NCBI RefSeq assembly: GCF_001590795.1
Contig: NZ_JXDL01000001.1
Span: 3,313,720 to 3,377,719, forward strand
Source of the DNA: Bradyrhizobium sp. AT1
Lineage (GTDB): Bacteria; Pseudomonadota; Alphaproteobacteria; Rhizobiales; Xanthobacteraceae
Direction: 5' to 3'
Length of the DNA: 64,000 nt
A model generated the notes under the pieces. It saw only the letters and a list, made by a program, of their open reading frames with translations. It was not told the DNA's origin and did not search any database. Shown here piece by piece: positions 18,078 to 26,160 of this stretch. How positions within the stretch are numbered: position 1 is the stretch's first letter; each line of letters starts with the position of its first letter. A program made the position numbers and the translations under genes.

Positions 18078-19058
18078 ATGATGATCTCCCCCACCCTCCC
18101 CGCTGAACTCAAGGCCGCCCTCGACGGCAAGCTCCAGGGCTTCTCGCGCATCGACGCGGCCCAGCGCTCGCAAAAAATCTCGACCACCTATCGCGCCGGC
18201 GGCGGCTCCGGCACGATCAAGTCGGACGCCGATGCCCTCGCCTATGCGCTGGCGCGCATGCCGGCGACTTACGCGGCGGTGGCGGCCAGCCTCAATGCGC
18301 TGACCGAGATCGCACCGGACTTTGCACCTGAGACGCTGCTCGACGTCGGCGCGGGCCCGGGTACCGCGAGCTGGGCAGCCGCGGAGGCCTTCCCGTCTCT
18401 GCAGGATTTCACGCTCCTCGACGCCAACGCCACGCTGAGCCGGCTCGCGCTCGAATTGGCTCGCGACAGCACGCGCCTCGCGGAGTGCCGCTATCTGCCC
18501 GGCGACGCCTTGGGCAACCTTGCGGAGGTCTCGCAAGCCGATCTCGTCATTGCCAGCTACATCATCGGCGAACTCAACGAGGTCGATCAGCGCAAGCTCA
18601 CCAATGCGATGTGGGCCAAAACGCGCCACGCGCTGGTCGTGATCGAGCCTGGCACGCCCGCCGGCTATGCACGCATCCTCGCCCTGCGCCAGCAGCTGAT
18701 CGCGGCAGGCGCCTTCGTCGCCGCCCCCTGCCCGCACGAAAAGCCTTGCCCGCTCAACGCGCCCGACTGGTGCCATTTCAACCAGCGCCTGCCGCGCTCG
18801 CAGGCGCATCGCCAGATCAAGGGCGCCGAGGTGCCGTTCGAGGACGAGCGCTACATCTACGTCGCGCTGACCCGCACCCCGCCCGCCACGCGCGCCGCGC
18901 GCGTGCTGGCGCCGCCGGACGTCGGCAAAGCCGAGATCACCGCCAAGCTCTGCACCGAGGATGGCGTCGCGCCGACGAAAGTCCCGCGGCGCGACAAGGC
19001 CGCCTATGCAAGCGCCCGGCGTTGGCGTTGGGGCGATGCGGTCATTGCGGAAAGTTAA
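18078..19058 (+). CDS. Rsm22-like small-subunit rRNA methyltransferase
   Basis: A 326-residue protein of the Rsm22 family. The SAM-binding motif is LLDVGAGPGTASWAAAEAFP (about residues 89-108), and a catalytic-region segment reads VIASYIIGELNE. Three cysteines cluster at APCPHEKPCPLNAPDWCHF (about 214-232), matching the CxxxxxxC...C pattern that binds metal in mitochondrial Rsm22/METTL17. The family is tied to small-subunit ribosome assembly and is thought to methylate 16S-type rRNA. The C-terminus is basic. The start is the first of two tandem ATG codons. Confidence 0.85.
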   Translation: MMISPTLPAELKAALDGKLQGFSRIDAAQRSQKISTTYRAGGGSGTIKSDADALAYALARMPATYAAVAASLNALTEIAPDFAPETLLDVGAGPGTASWAAAEAFPSLQDFTLLDANATLSRLALELARDSTRLAECRYLPGDALGNLAEVSQADLVIASYIIGELNEVDQRKLTNAMWAKTRHALVVIEPGTPAGYARILALRQQLIAAGAFVAAPCPHEKPCPLNAPDWCHFNQRLPRSQAHRQIKGAEVPFEDERYIYVALTRTPPATRAARVLAPPDVGKAEITAKLCTEDGVAPTKVPRRDKAAYASARRWRWGDAVIAES

Positions 19059-19195
19059 CCTCGCGACCTGCTTTTGCCTTGAACTCGGGCGGCTCCTCAT
19101 TCGACCAAGCCTTACCTTCCCTCTGCGCGGGGCTCTCTTCCTGCGCCAATATGGTCTAGGCTGGCCCCGCCTTCTTCCCCCTTCAGGAGTTCTCC

Positions 19196-19756
19196 ATGTC
19201 GACCGGCTGGATCGTTCTCGGCGTCATCGTCGTTCTCGCCTTCGTGGCCTTCAGCGCCTACAACCGCCTGGTGGCGCTGAGCCAGCGGGTCGGCCAGGCC
19301 TTTGCCGACATCGACGTGCAGCTCAAGCAGCGCCACGATCTCATTCCGAACCTGGTCGAGACGGTGAAGGGCTACGCCTCGCATGAGCGCGGCACGCTCG
19401 ACGACGTCATCAAGGCGCGCAATTCGGCGATGTCGGCGCAAGGCCCCGCCCAGGTGTCCGCGGCCGAGAACCAGCTCTCCGGCGCACTCGGCCGGCTGAT
19501 CGCGCTGTCGGAGGCCTATCCGGACCTCAAGGCCAACGCCAATTTCCAGCAGCTCGCATCCGAGCTCTCCGACCTCGAGAACAAGATCGCGGCGAGCCGC
19601 CGCTTCTTCAACAACGCGGTCCAGGAATACAACACCGGCATCCAGCAGCTGCCCGCCGCCCTGTTCGCGGGCATGTTCGGCTTCACCAAAAAGGACTTCT
19701 TCGATCTCGGCGCCAGCCGCACCGAGGTCGAGGCGGCGCCGCAGGTGAAGTTCTAA
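19196..19756 (+). CDS. lemA: LemA family protein
   Basis: A 186-residue protein with one N-terminal membrane helix (WIVLGVIVVLAFVAFSAYN), then long coiled helices. LemA hallmarks are visible: QRVGQAFADIDVQLKQRHDLIPNLVETVKGYA and AASRRFFNNAVQEYN. AGGAG lies upstream of the ATG. The M48 protease gene follows after 33 nt in the same direction, a widely conserved LemA/HtpX-like pairing thought to act in envelope protein quality control. The biochemical role of LemA is not established. Confidence 0.92.
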   Translation: MSTGWIVLGVIVVLAFVAFSAYNRLVALSQRVGQAFADIDVQLKQRHDLIPNLVETVKGYASHERGTLDDVIKARNSAMSAQGPAQVSAAENQLSGALGRLIALSEAYPDLKANANFQQLASELSDLENKIAASRRFFNNAVQEYNTGIQQLPAALFAGMFGFTKKDFFDLGASRTEVEAAPQVKF

Positions 19757-19789
19757 AGTTGAGCCGATAGGCCGGCAGGGCAGCGCGTC

Positions 19790-21019
19790 ATGGCCGCGTA
19801 TGGTCTCTACACGCACATCGCCTCGAACAAGTTTCGTTCGATGCTGCTGCTCGCAGGCCTGTTCGCGCTGGTCTACGTGCTGGTCTATGCCGGCGCGCTG
19901 GTCGCCGAGGTCGTCATCAACGGCAACGGCACGGTCGCCTATTATCTGAGCCACGCCCTCGCCGACCTGAAGGTCGCCGCGCCCGTTGCGACGGTCGTGG
20001 CGGCGGTCTGGATCGTGATCGCCTATTTCTTCCACCAGTCGATGATCGATGCCGTGACCGGCGGCCACGACGTCACAAGGCAAGAGGAACCGCGGCTCTA
20101 CAATCTGCTCGAAAACCTCTGCATCTCGCGCGGCATCACCATGCCGAAGCTGAAGATCATGGAGAGCCCGGCGCTGAACGCGTTCGCGACCGGCCTCAAC
20201 CCCCGGCAATATTCCATCACCGTCACCACGGGTCTCCTCGACGCGCTCAATGACAAGGAGATCGAGGCCGTGCTGGGCCACGAGCTGACCCATATCAAGA
20301 ACGGCGACGTGCAGCTGATGGTGGTCGCTGTCATCATCGCCGGCGTGGTCGGCTTCTTCGGCGAATTGTTCTTCCGCCTGTTCACGAATTTCAGTTGGAG
20401 CTCCGGCTCCGGCGGCTCATGGTCCTCGGGCTCCTCCTCGTCGCGCTCGTCCTCGTCATCGAGCGACAGCAAGAATTCCGGCGGCGGCGCGGTAATCGTG
20501 ATCATCATCGCGATCGTGCTGATCATCGTGGCCTGGCTGATGTCGCAGGTGGTGAAGCTGGCGTTGTCCCGCTCCCGCGAATATCTCGCCGACGCGGGCT
20601 CCGTGGAGCTGACGAAAGACCCCGATGCGATGATCTCGGCGCTGCGCAAGATCGAGAACCGGGGCGAGCTGCCGGGCGCGACCTCGGCCGTGATGGAGCT
20701 CTGCGTCGACAATCCCCGTGAGGGCTTTGCCGATCTGTTCGCAACCCACCCCTCGGTGCAATCCAGGGTCGACGCGCTGGTCAAGTTTGCCGGCGGCCAC
20801 GACCCGGGCCCGCTGCCGCCGACTGAGGACACGGACGAGCCCGAGGCACGAGCCGACCAGCAGGACACCCCACCGCCGCTGCGTCATGGCCCTTGGGACG
20901 ATGCCGGTGGCCCAGCCGCTCCGCCGCCCGTGCCTGCACCCGGCCCATCCGGAACCGCGAACAGCAGCCCCGTCGGCAATCCGATTGGCAACCCCATGGG
21001 CCCCTGGGGCCGTCATTGA
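19790..21019 (+). CDS. M48-family membrane metalloprotease (HtpX-like) with serine-rich segment
   Basis: A 409-residue zinc protease. Two N-terminal helices (about 18-40 and 62-84) precede the catalytic HELTHIKNGDVQLM, whose His pair and Glu form the HExxH site. The third zinc ligand Glu lies in SRSREYLADAGSVEL. Helices follow the active site (VAVIIAGVVGFFGELFF and VIVIIIAIVLIIVAWLMSQVV), so the site faces the cytoplasm as in HtpX. Between these helices is a near-pure Ser/Gly stretch of about 35 residues, and the C-terminus is proline-rich, both uncommon in HtpX. It is paired with lemA. Confidence 0.92.
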   Translation: MAAYGLYTHIASNKFRSMLLLAGLFALVYVLVYAGALVAEVVINGNGTVAYYLSHALADLKVAAPVATVVAAVWIVIAYFFHQSMIDAVTGGHDVTRQEEPRLYNLLENLCISRGITMPKLKIMESPALNAFATGLNPRQYSITVTTGLLDALNDKEIEAVLGHELTHIKNGDVQLMVVAVIIAGVVGFFGELFFRLFTNFSWSSGSGGSWSSGSSSSRSSSSSSDSKNSGGGAVIVIIIAIVLIIVAWLMSQVVKLALSRSREYLADAGSVELTKDPDAMISALRKIENRGELPGATSAVMELCVDNPREGFADLFATHPSVQSRVDALVKFAGGHDPGPLPPTEDTDEPEARADQQDTPPPLRHGPWDDAGGPAAPPPVPAPGPSGTANSSPVGNPIGNPMGPWGRH

Positions 21020-21226
21020 GCGCGCGACGTCCCGCGATGCGCGGCAGGTTCGCCGCGATTGGGAAAAACTTCGGGAATTGCCCTATCGTCGGCCTGCGGA
21101 ATTGAATTCTCCCTTGTTTCTGCCATGTTCGCGCCCAACAGCAGACTCGGGACGTCTTTTGGGACATCGATTTGGGGCTCGGCCGATTTCGACCTCGCGA
21201 TCGGGGGCCCGCGTTAGGGGACAGCA

Positions 21227-21979
21227 ATGGCAAAGCCGGCAGTGGTTGTGGTGGGCGCGGACAAGGGCGGGGTCGGCAAGACCACGGTATCGCGCACCTT
21301 GCTCGATTATTTCTCGGCCAACAACGTGCCGACGCGCGCCTTCGACACGGAATCGCCCCGCGGAACCCTGAAGCGTTTCCACCCTGATATCACCGAGATC
21401 GTCGACATGACGACGACGGCCGACCAGATGAAGATTTTCGATACGCTCAATGCGACCAGCCCGTCGGTCACCGTGATCGACGTCCGCGCCGGCCTGCTCT
21501 CGCCGGCGCTGGCTTCGCTGCGCGACATCGGCTTCCTGGATGCCGCCAAGGCCGGCCAGATCACCTTCGCGGTGTTCCACATCCTCGGCCCCTCGATCGC
21601 CTCGCTGGACGAGATCGCCGAGACCGCGGGCTTCATGACCGGCGCGAAGTATTTCCTGGTGAAGAACTTCATCAACGACACCCAGTTCTTCCAGTGGGAC
21701 CAGGCGACCTATAATTCCTACTTCCACCGCATCAAGGACGCGACCGAGCTGACCATCCCCAAGCTCAACGAAATGGCCTATGAGCAGGTCGAGGTCTCCT
21801 CCGTTCCGTTCCTGAAATTCGTCGCCAACAAGGGCATCAACGACGAGGCCGCGAACTATTCCTTCGTGCTGCGCGGCTATGTCCGGCACTGGCTGGCCAA
21901 TGTCTGGAGTGAGTTCGACCGCATCCGCCTGACCGACATCGTCGGTTCGAAGTCCGTCACCCGCAACAGCGAAAAATAG
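21227..21979 (+). CDS. ParA/MinD-like P-loop ATPase of unknown role (first of a pair)
   Basis: A 250-residue protein. A deviant Walker A of the ParA/MinD type opens it (VVVGADKGGVGKTTVSRTLLDYF), with the signature lysine before GG. VIDVRAGLLSPALASL sits where Walker B belongs, and FLVKNFINDTQFFQW could be the base-recognition strand. I do not recognise a named family. It lacks the features of MipZ, Soj or CobQ. It is followed after 60 nt by a second P-loop protein of similar size, so the two probably work together. Confidence 0.75.
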   Translation: MAKPAVVVVGADKGGVGKTTVSRTLLDYFSANNVPTRAFDTESPRGTLKRFHPDITEIVDMTTTADQMKIFDTLNATSPSVTVIDVRAGLLSPALASLRDIGFLDAAKAGQITFAVFHILGPSIASLDEIAETAGFMTGAKYFLVKNFINDTQFFQWDQATYNSYFHRIKDATELTIPKLNEMAYEQVEVSSVPFLKFVANKGINDEAANYSFVLRGYVRHWLANVWSEFDRIRLTDIVGSKSVTRNSEK

Positions 21980-22039
21980 TTGCGCAAGCCGGGCTGATAC
22001 GGCTGGATTGGTCGCCAAGTTCGACTGATATAGCCGTCG

Positions 22040-22708
22040 ATGCCCGCAACGCCCGTCTACATCATCTGCTCCCCTCGCCCGCAGGTCGGCAAGACCCTGC
22101 TGGCGCGGCTATTGAGCGAATTCCTGCTGCTCAAGAACGGCAATGTCGCGGCCTTCGACGTCAATCTGAAGGAGCCGTCGCTGCTCGACTACCTGCCCGG
22201 CGTCACCGAGACCGCCGACGTGATCGACACCTACGGCAAGATGCAGCTGATGGACCGCGTCATCGTCGACGACGGGCTTGCCAAGGTGATCGACCTCGGC
22301 TTCCACGCCTTCGACGAGTTCTTCAAGATGACCGACGAGATCGGGCTTTTGAAGGAGGCCGCGCGCCGCCATGTCGCGCCCCAGATCCTGTTCATGGCCG
22401 ACACCGACCGCGTCTCTCTTCGCGCCCACGAGATGCTGCGCGAACGGATCCCGCGCATGAACCTGATCACGGTCGACAACGAATTTGTCGTGCGCGGCGA
22501 GCTGCCGGCCGCGATGGCGGGTGGCCGCCTATTCCGCCTGCCCGCACTGCCGGGCTTCCTGAAGACCTATATCGACCGGCTGAACTTCTCCTTCACCGGC
22601 TACCTGCGCCAGGAAAAGGACGCCTCCACCGAGCTGCATCAATGGACCCGGCGCAATTACCTCGCCTTCCGTGAGCTCGAGCTCAGCCTGATCCTGCAGC
22701 GCTCCTGA
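22040..22708 (+). CDS. P-loop NTPase-fold protein with degenerate Walker A (second of a pair)
   Basis: A 222-residue protein. The N-terminus reads VYIICSPRPQVGKTLLARLLSEFLLLKNG. The VGKT and following helix match a MinD-like P-loop, but the first glycine and signature lysine of the GKGG type are missing, replaced by SPRPQ. AAFDVNLKEPSLLDYLPG corresponds to switch I. The C-terminal part is helical and ends in a charged tail. It shares direction and spacing with the ATPase upstream and is similar in size, suggesting an unequal pair or heterodimer. The function is unknown. Confidence 0.7.
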   Translation: MPATPVYIICSPRPQVGKTLLARLLSEFLLLKNGNVAAFDVNLKEPSLLDYLPGVTETADVIDTYGKMQLMDRVIVDDGLAKVIDLGFHAFDEFFKMTDEIGLLKEAARRHVAPQILFMADTDRVSLRAHEMLRERIPRMNLITVDNEFVVRGELPAAMAGGRLFRLPALPGFLKTYIDRLNFSFTGYLRQEKDASTELHQWTRRNYLAFRELELSLILQRS

Positions 22709-22711
22709 CCG

Positions 22712-22750
22712 GCGTCATTCCAGAGCGCGACGAAGTCGCGAGCCCGGAAT
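22712..22750. repeat. Short member of the CGTCATTCC palindromic repeat family
   Basis: The segment reads GCGTCATTCCAGAGCGCGACGAAGTCGCGAGCCCGGAAT, with the small hairpin GCGCGAC/GTCGCG. It shares the CGTCATTCC..CCGGAAT ends with the longer element at 412-517. It lies after the paired P-loop genes and may act as their transcript end. Confidence 0.5.
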
Positions 22751-22873
22751 AGCGGTGGGAACGACACCGCGCCCCGCCATCCCGATTGGATTATTTTACC
22801 CGGATAATATTGACTGCAGGCTGAGGCCGACCTATTGAGGGGGCATCAATATCCCTCAGCAAGGCCCTTCCCC

Positions 22874-23206
22874 GTGAGCATCGACCGGAAAGCAGCGATC
22901 GCCGCCTATAAGGAACGCAAGACCATCGCCGGCATCTTCGCCGTGCGCTGCGCGGCCTCGGGCGAGGCCTGGGTGGGCCAGGCACCCAATCTGGAGACGA
23001 TCCAGAACCGCATCTGGTTCTCCCTGCGCCAGGGCAGCCACACCTGTCGCAGCCTCCAGGCTGCATGGAACGCCCATGGCGAGGCCGGCCTGACCTTTGG
23101 CGAATGCGAACGGCTGGAGGATGAGGAGAGCGCCTATGTCAGGAACGCGCTCCTGAAGGAGCGCATGCTGCATTGGCAGTCGGAGCTGAAGGCCGAGGCG
23201 ATCTGA
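22874..23206 (+). CDS. GIY-YIG-domain protein
   Basis: A 110-residue protein that fits one GIY-YIG nuclease domain. AGIFAVRCAASGEAWVGQA stands in for the GIY and YVG strands, QNRIWFSLRQGSHTCRSLQAAWNAHG for the arginine helix, and LTFGECERLEDEE for the acidic metal-binding strand. The first motif is GIF rather than GIY. The GTG at 22874 gives a domain-sized protein; a TTG at 22835 would add 13 unrelated residues. It is solitary and convergent with apt. Whether it cuts DNA is unknown; similar stand-alone domains are common in Bradyrhizobium. Confidence 0.72.
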   Translation: MSIDRKAAIAAYKERKTIAGIFAVRCAASGEAWVGQAPNLETIQNRIWFSLRQGSHTCRSLQAAWNAHGEAGLTFGECERLEDEESAYVRNALLKERMLHWQSELKAEAI

Positions 23207-23218
23207 CCGCTGCGGCGG

Positions 23219-23758
23219 CTAGTGCCCCTCGAACGTCATCAGCGTGCGCACAGGCACGTCCATGGCGCGCAGCTTGGCGGCGCCGCCAAGCTCGGGCAGG
23301 TCGATGATGAAGCAGGCGGCGACAACGTTGGCGCCGATCTGACGCAGCAGCTTCACCGCGCCTTCCGCGGTGCCGCCGGTGGCGATGAGGTCGTCCACCA
23401 GGATGACGCGCTCGCCGGGCGCGATCGCGTCGACATGCATCTCCATCTCGTCGATGCCGTATTCCAGCGAGTAAGCGATGCGCACAGTGGTGTGCGGCAG
23501 CTTGCCCTTCTTGCGGATCGGCACGAAGCCCGCCGAAAGCTGGTGCGCCACCGCGCCGCCGATGATGAAGCCTCGCGCTTCCATGCCGGCGACCTTGTCG
23601 ATCTTGTTGCCGGCCCAGGGATTGACGAGTTCGTCGACCGCGCGGCGGAAGGCGCGCGCGTCCGCGAGCAGGGTCGTGATGTCGCGGAACATGATCCCGG
23701 GCTTGGGATAGTCGGGGATCGTGCGGACGCTCGCCTTGATGTCGTGGTCGAAGGTCAT
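23219..23758 (-). CDS. apt: Adenine phosphoribosyltransferase
   Basis: A 179-residue purine salvage enzyme that makes AMP from adenine and [18 protein letters not shown] is the adenine-side N-terminal motif, [17 protein letters not shown] the hood and flexible region, and [21 protein letters not shown] the PRPP-binding loop. It is full length compared with other Apt proteins. It lies 9 nt after trpEG in the same direction and may be cotranscribed with it. Confidence 0.96.
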   Translation of the reverse strand: MTFDHDIKASVRTIPDYPKPGIMFRDITTLLADARAFRRAVDELVNPWAGNKIDKVAGMEARGFIIGGAVAHQLSAGFVPIRKKGKLPHTTVRIAYSLEYGIDEMEMHVDAIAPGERVILVDDLIATGGTAEGAVKLLRQIGANVVAACFIIDLPELGGAAKLRAMDVPVRTLMTFEGH

Positions 23759-23767
23759 TGGTGCCTC

Positions 23768-25933
23768 TCAATCAGCGCGCGCATCCAGCCGGAACGCGTT
23801 TTCAACAATACGTAGTCCCACCTCGTTGCCGAGCGACATCAGCGATTCCGGATGGAATTGCACGCCGGCGACCGGCAGGGTCTTGTGCTCCAGTGCCATG
23901 GCGACACCGTCCTCGGTGCTGGCGGTGACGGACAACACCTCCGGCATGCTGTCGCGCTCGACGAACAGCGAGTGATAGCGGCCGATGACGATCTCGTTCG
24001 GCAGATTGCGCATCAAGCGCCCGCCCCGCACCTGCACCCGCGAGGGCCGGCCGTGCGCGGGATGGGTGAGCTGGCCGAGCTCGCCGCCGAAATATTCGCC
24101 GATCGCCTGCACGCCGAGGCAGACGCCGAACACCGGCAGCTTCTTCTCGAGCGCGGCATCGATCGTTGTCTTGATCCCGAAGTCCTCAGGACGCCCGGGG
24201 CCCGGCGACAGCACCAGCAAATCCCACGTCCTCTGCTTGAGCATGTCGAGCGCATGCACGTAGCGGACCACGGTGACCTCGGCGCCCACCTGGCGGAAAT
24301 AATCAGCCAGCATGTGCACGAAACTGTCGTCGTGGTCGATCAGCAGCACCCGCTTGCCCGAGCCGGTCGCATCGGGCGCAAAGGTCGACAGCGGCTTCGG
24401 CGGATCGCCACGCAGCGCCTGGAACAGGGCGGCGGCCTTGACCTGGCATTCGCGGTCTTCGGCAGCCGGATCGGAATCGAACAGGCAGGTGGCGCCGACG
24501 CGCACTTCGGCGAGACCATCCTTCATGCGGATGGTGCGGATGGTGAGGCCGGTGTTGATGCTGCCGTCGAAATTCACAGCTCCAATCGCGCCGGCATACC
24601 AGCGGCGCGGCGAGCGCTCGTGATCCTCGACGAACTGCATCGCCCACAGCTTCGGCGCACCGGTGACGGTGACCGCCCAGGCATGGGTAAGGAAGGCATC
24701 GAGCGCGTCGAAGCCGGGGCGCAGCATGCCCTCGACGTGATCGACGGTGTGAAACAGCTTCGAGTAGGTCTCGATCTGCCGCCGCGCCAGCACCTTGATG
24801 GTGCCGGGAACGCAGACGCGCGCCTTGTCGTTGCGATCGACGTCGGTGCACATGTTGAGCTCGAACTCGTCCTTCTCCGAGTTCAGCAATTGGCGGATCT
24901 GCTCGGCATCGCCGATCGCATCGGTGCCGCGCGCGATGGTGCCGGAGATCGGGCAGGTCTCGACGCGGCGTCCGTCCGAGCGCACGAACATTTCCGGCGA
25001 GGCGGAGACGAGAAACTCGCCTTCGCCCAGATTCATCAGCGCGCCGTAGGGCGAGGGATTGATGACGCAGAGGCGCTGGAACACTTCGGCCGGCGAGCGG
25101 TCGCAAGGCTCGGCGAACAGCTGTCCGGGTACGGCCTCAAAGAGATCGCCACGGGCGAAGGCCGCGCGCGCGGTCTCCACCGTTGCCTGATATTCGCCGG
25201 GCGCGTGATCGGCAAAGCCCTGGCGCGGCGTCTTCAGATAGGGGCTTTCGGCGGTTTCGCGCGGCAGGCCTTCGGTCGACTTGCCCTTCCAGGCGAAGTC
25301 GTACGCGAGCACCACGCCGCGGCCGGTGGCGCGGTCATAGGCCAGCAGGCGATCCGGCACATAGAGCACGATGTCGCGCTGATCGGCCTCGCGCGGGCGC
25401 TTCTGCACGAGGTCCTCGATCTGGAACACGAGGTCATAGGCGAAGGCGCCGAACAGGCCGAGCAGCCCGTCATCGTTGGCAGAGAAGGCGGCAATGATGT
25501 CCCGCACCAGCGACATCACGCTGGCGCGCCGCGTGCGCTGGTCCTCCTCCACCGGGGCGTCGCCGCGGACGATGTGGCCGGCCAGGCGCGAAGCGGTCGT
25601 CTCGGAGATCACGACGCAGGGCTCGCGCAGCACATCACCGAGGAAGGCGATCAGCACCTCCCCGCGCGCGTTCAGTGCTTCCAGCTTGAAATCGACGCCC
25701 GTGGTCTCGAGCTTCAGCGGCGGATCGGAGAAGCCGAGGTCAAAGCTCTCGTAGCGGCCGGGCACGGTCGTGCCCGAGGACAGCACCACGCCGCGGCGGC
25801 GGTCGAGCAGGTTGATGAGGTCGTCGAGCCTGTTGGCGCCGCCGGTAAACTGCTCCGCCACGCGCGTGATCGCCAGACCCGCGCGGGTCGCGTACTCACT
25901 TCTGGCCGGGAGGGCAAAGACTGTCCTGTTCAT
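23768..25933 (-). CDS. trpEG: Anthranilate synthase, fused TrpE and TrpG domains
   Basis: A 721-residue bifunctional enzyme for the first step of tryptophan synthesis (chorismate plus glutamine to anthranilate). The N-terminal TrpE part (about 1-510) has the chorismate-binding core with PISGTIARGTD, DVDRNDKARVC and VTVTGAPKLWAM. RRGVVLSSGTTVPGRYESFD is the likely tryptophan feedback site. The TrpG part (about 530-715) has the oxyanion PGPGRPEDFG, the nucleophile Cys in PVFGVCLGVQAIGEYFGG and the His-Glu pair in GVQFHPESLMS. The fused form is characteristic of Rhizobiales. Transcription is preceded by a tryptophan-coding leader peptide and attenuator. Confidence 0.97.
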   Translation of the reverse strand: MNRTVFALPARSEYATRAGLAITRVAEQFTGGANRLDDLINLLDRRRGVVLSSGTTVPGRYESFDLGFSDPPLKLETTGVDFKLEALNARGEVLIAFLGDVLREPCVVISETTASRLAGHIVRGDAPVEEDQRTRRASVMSLVRDIIAAFSANDDGLLGLFGAFAYDLVFQIEDLVQKRPREADQRDIVLYVPDRLLAYDRATGRGVVLAYDFAWKGKSTEGLPRETAESPYLKTPRQGFADHAPGEYQATVETARAAFARGDLFEAVPGQLFAEPCDRSPAEVFQRLCVINPSPYGALMNLGEGEFLVSASPEMFVRSDGRRVETCPISGTIARGTDAIGDAEQIRQLLNSEKDEFELNMCTDVDRNDKARVCVPGTIKVLARRQIETYSKLFHTVDHVEGMLRPGFDALDAFLTHAWAVTVTGAPKLWAMQFVEDHERSPRRWYAGAIGAVNFDGSINTGLTIRTIRMKDGLAEVRVGATCLFDSDPAAEDRECQVKAAALFQALRGDPPKPLSTFAPDATGSGKRVLLIDHDDSFVHMLADYFRQVGAEVTVVRYVHALDMLKQRTWDLLVLSPGPGRPEDFGIKTTIDAALEKKLPVFGVCLGVQAIGEYFGGELGQLTHPAHGRPSRVQVRGGRLMRNLPNEIVIGRYHSLFVERDSMPEVLSVTASTEDGVAMALEHKTLPVAGVQFHPESLMSLGNEVGLRIVENAFRLDARAD

Positions 25934-25985
25934 GTCGTCCTCTTACGAAACTTGCCGAGGGAACGCCACACAGGACAAACGAGAA

Positions 25986-26009
25986 GGCCGCCGCGCTGTG
26001 CAGGCGACC
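25986..26009 (-). terminator. Attenuator hairpin of the trp leader
   Basis: On the minus strand GGTCGCC (26009-26003) can pair with GGCGGCC (25992-25986), one pair being G-U, and is followed by TTCTCGTTT. It lies between the leader peptide and trpEG. This is the expected place for the terminator arm of a ribosome-mediated attenuator. Confidence 0.6.
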
Positions 26010-26048
26010 TCAGACGATTTTGGGAAAAGAAATCGCACCGGCCACCTC

Positions 26049-26096
26049 TTAGGAGGTGCGCCACCAAAGACGGGCTGGGCGGACGGCGGTGCTCAT
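26049..26096 (-). CDS. trpL: trp leader peptide with tandem Trp codons
   Basis: A 15-codon open frame reads M-S-T-A-V-R-P-A-R-L-W-W-R-T-S-stop. Two consecutive TGG codons sit five codons from the end. CACCTCCTAAGAGGTG overlaps the last codons and stop, giving an RNA hairpin whose formation would depend on where the ribosome stalls. About 115 nt separate its stop from the trpEG start. In Sinorhizobium meliloti the fused trpE(G) gene is regulated by just such a leader, and the freed leader transcript also acts as a small RNA. The assignment rests on position and Trp codons. Confidence 0.85.
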   Translation of the reverse strand: MSTAVRPARLWWRTS

Positions 26097-26160
26097 GGGC
26101 GGATACTCACCATGGCGCGGGGACGGCGTCAAGGGCGCCACCTGCGACAGCCGGCTTGGA

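Noticed and set aside
14241-19100. A 1619-codon open frame opposite smc and the Rsm22-like gene
   Set aside because: It mirrors the codon pattern of the very GC-rich smc gene, has no recognisable domain and is rich in Arg/Ala/Gly/Leu. A shadow frame.
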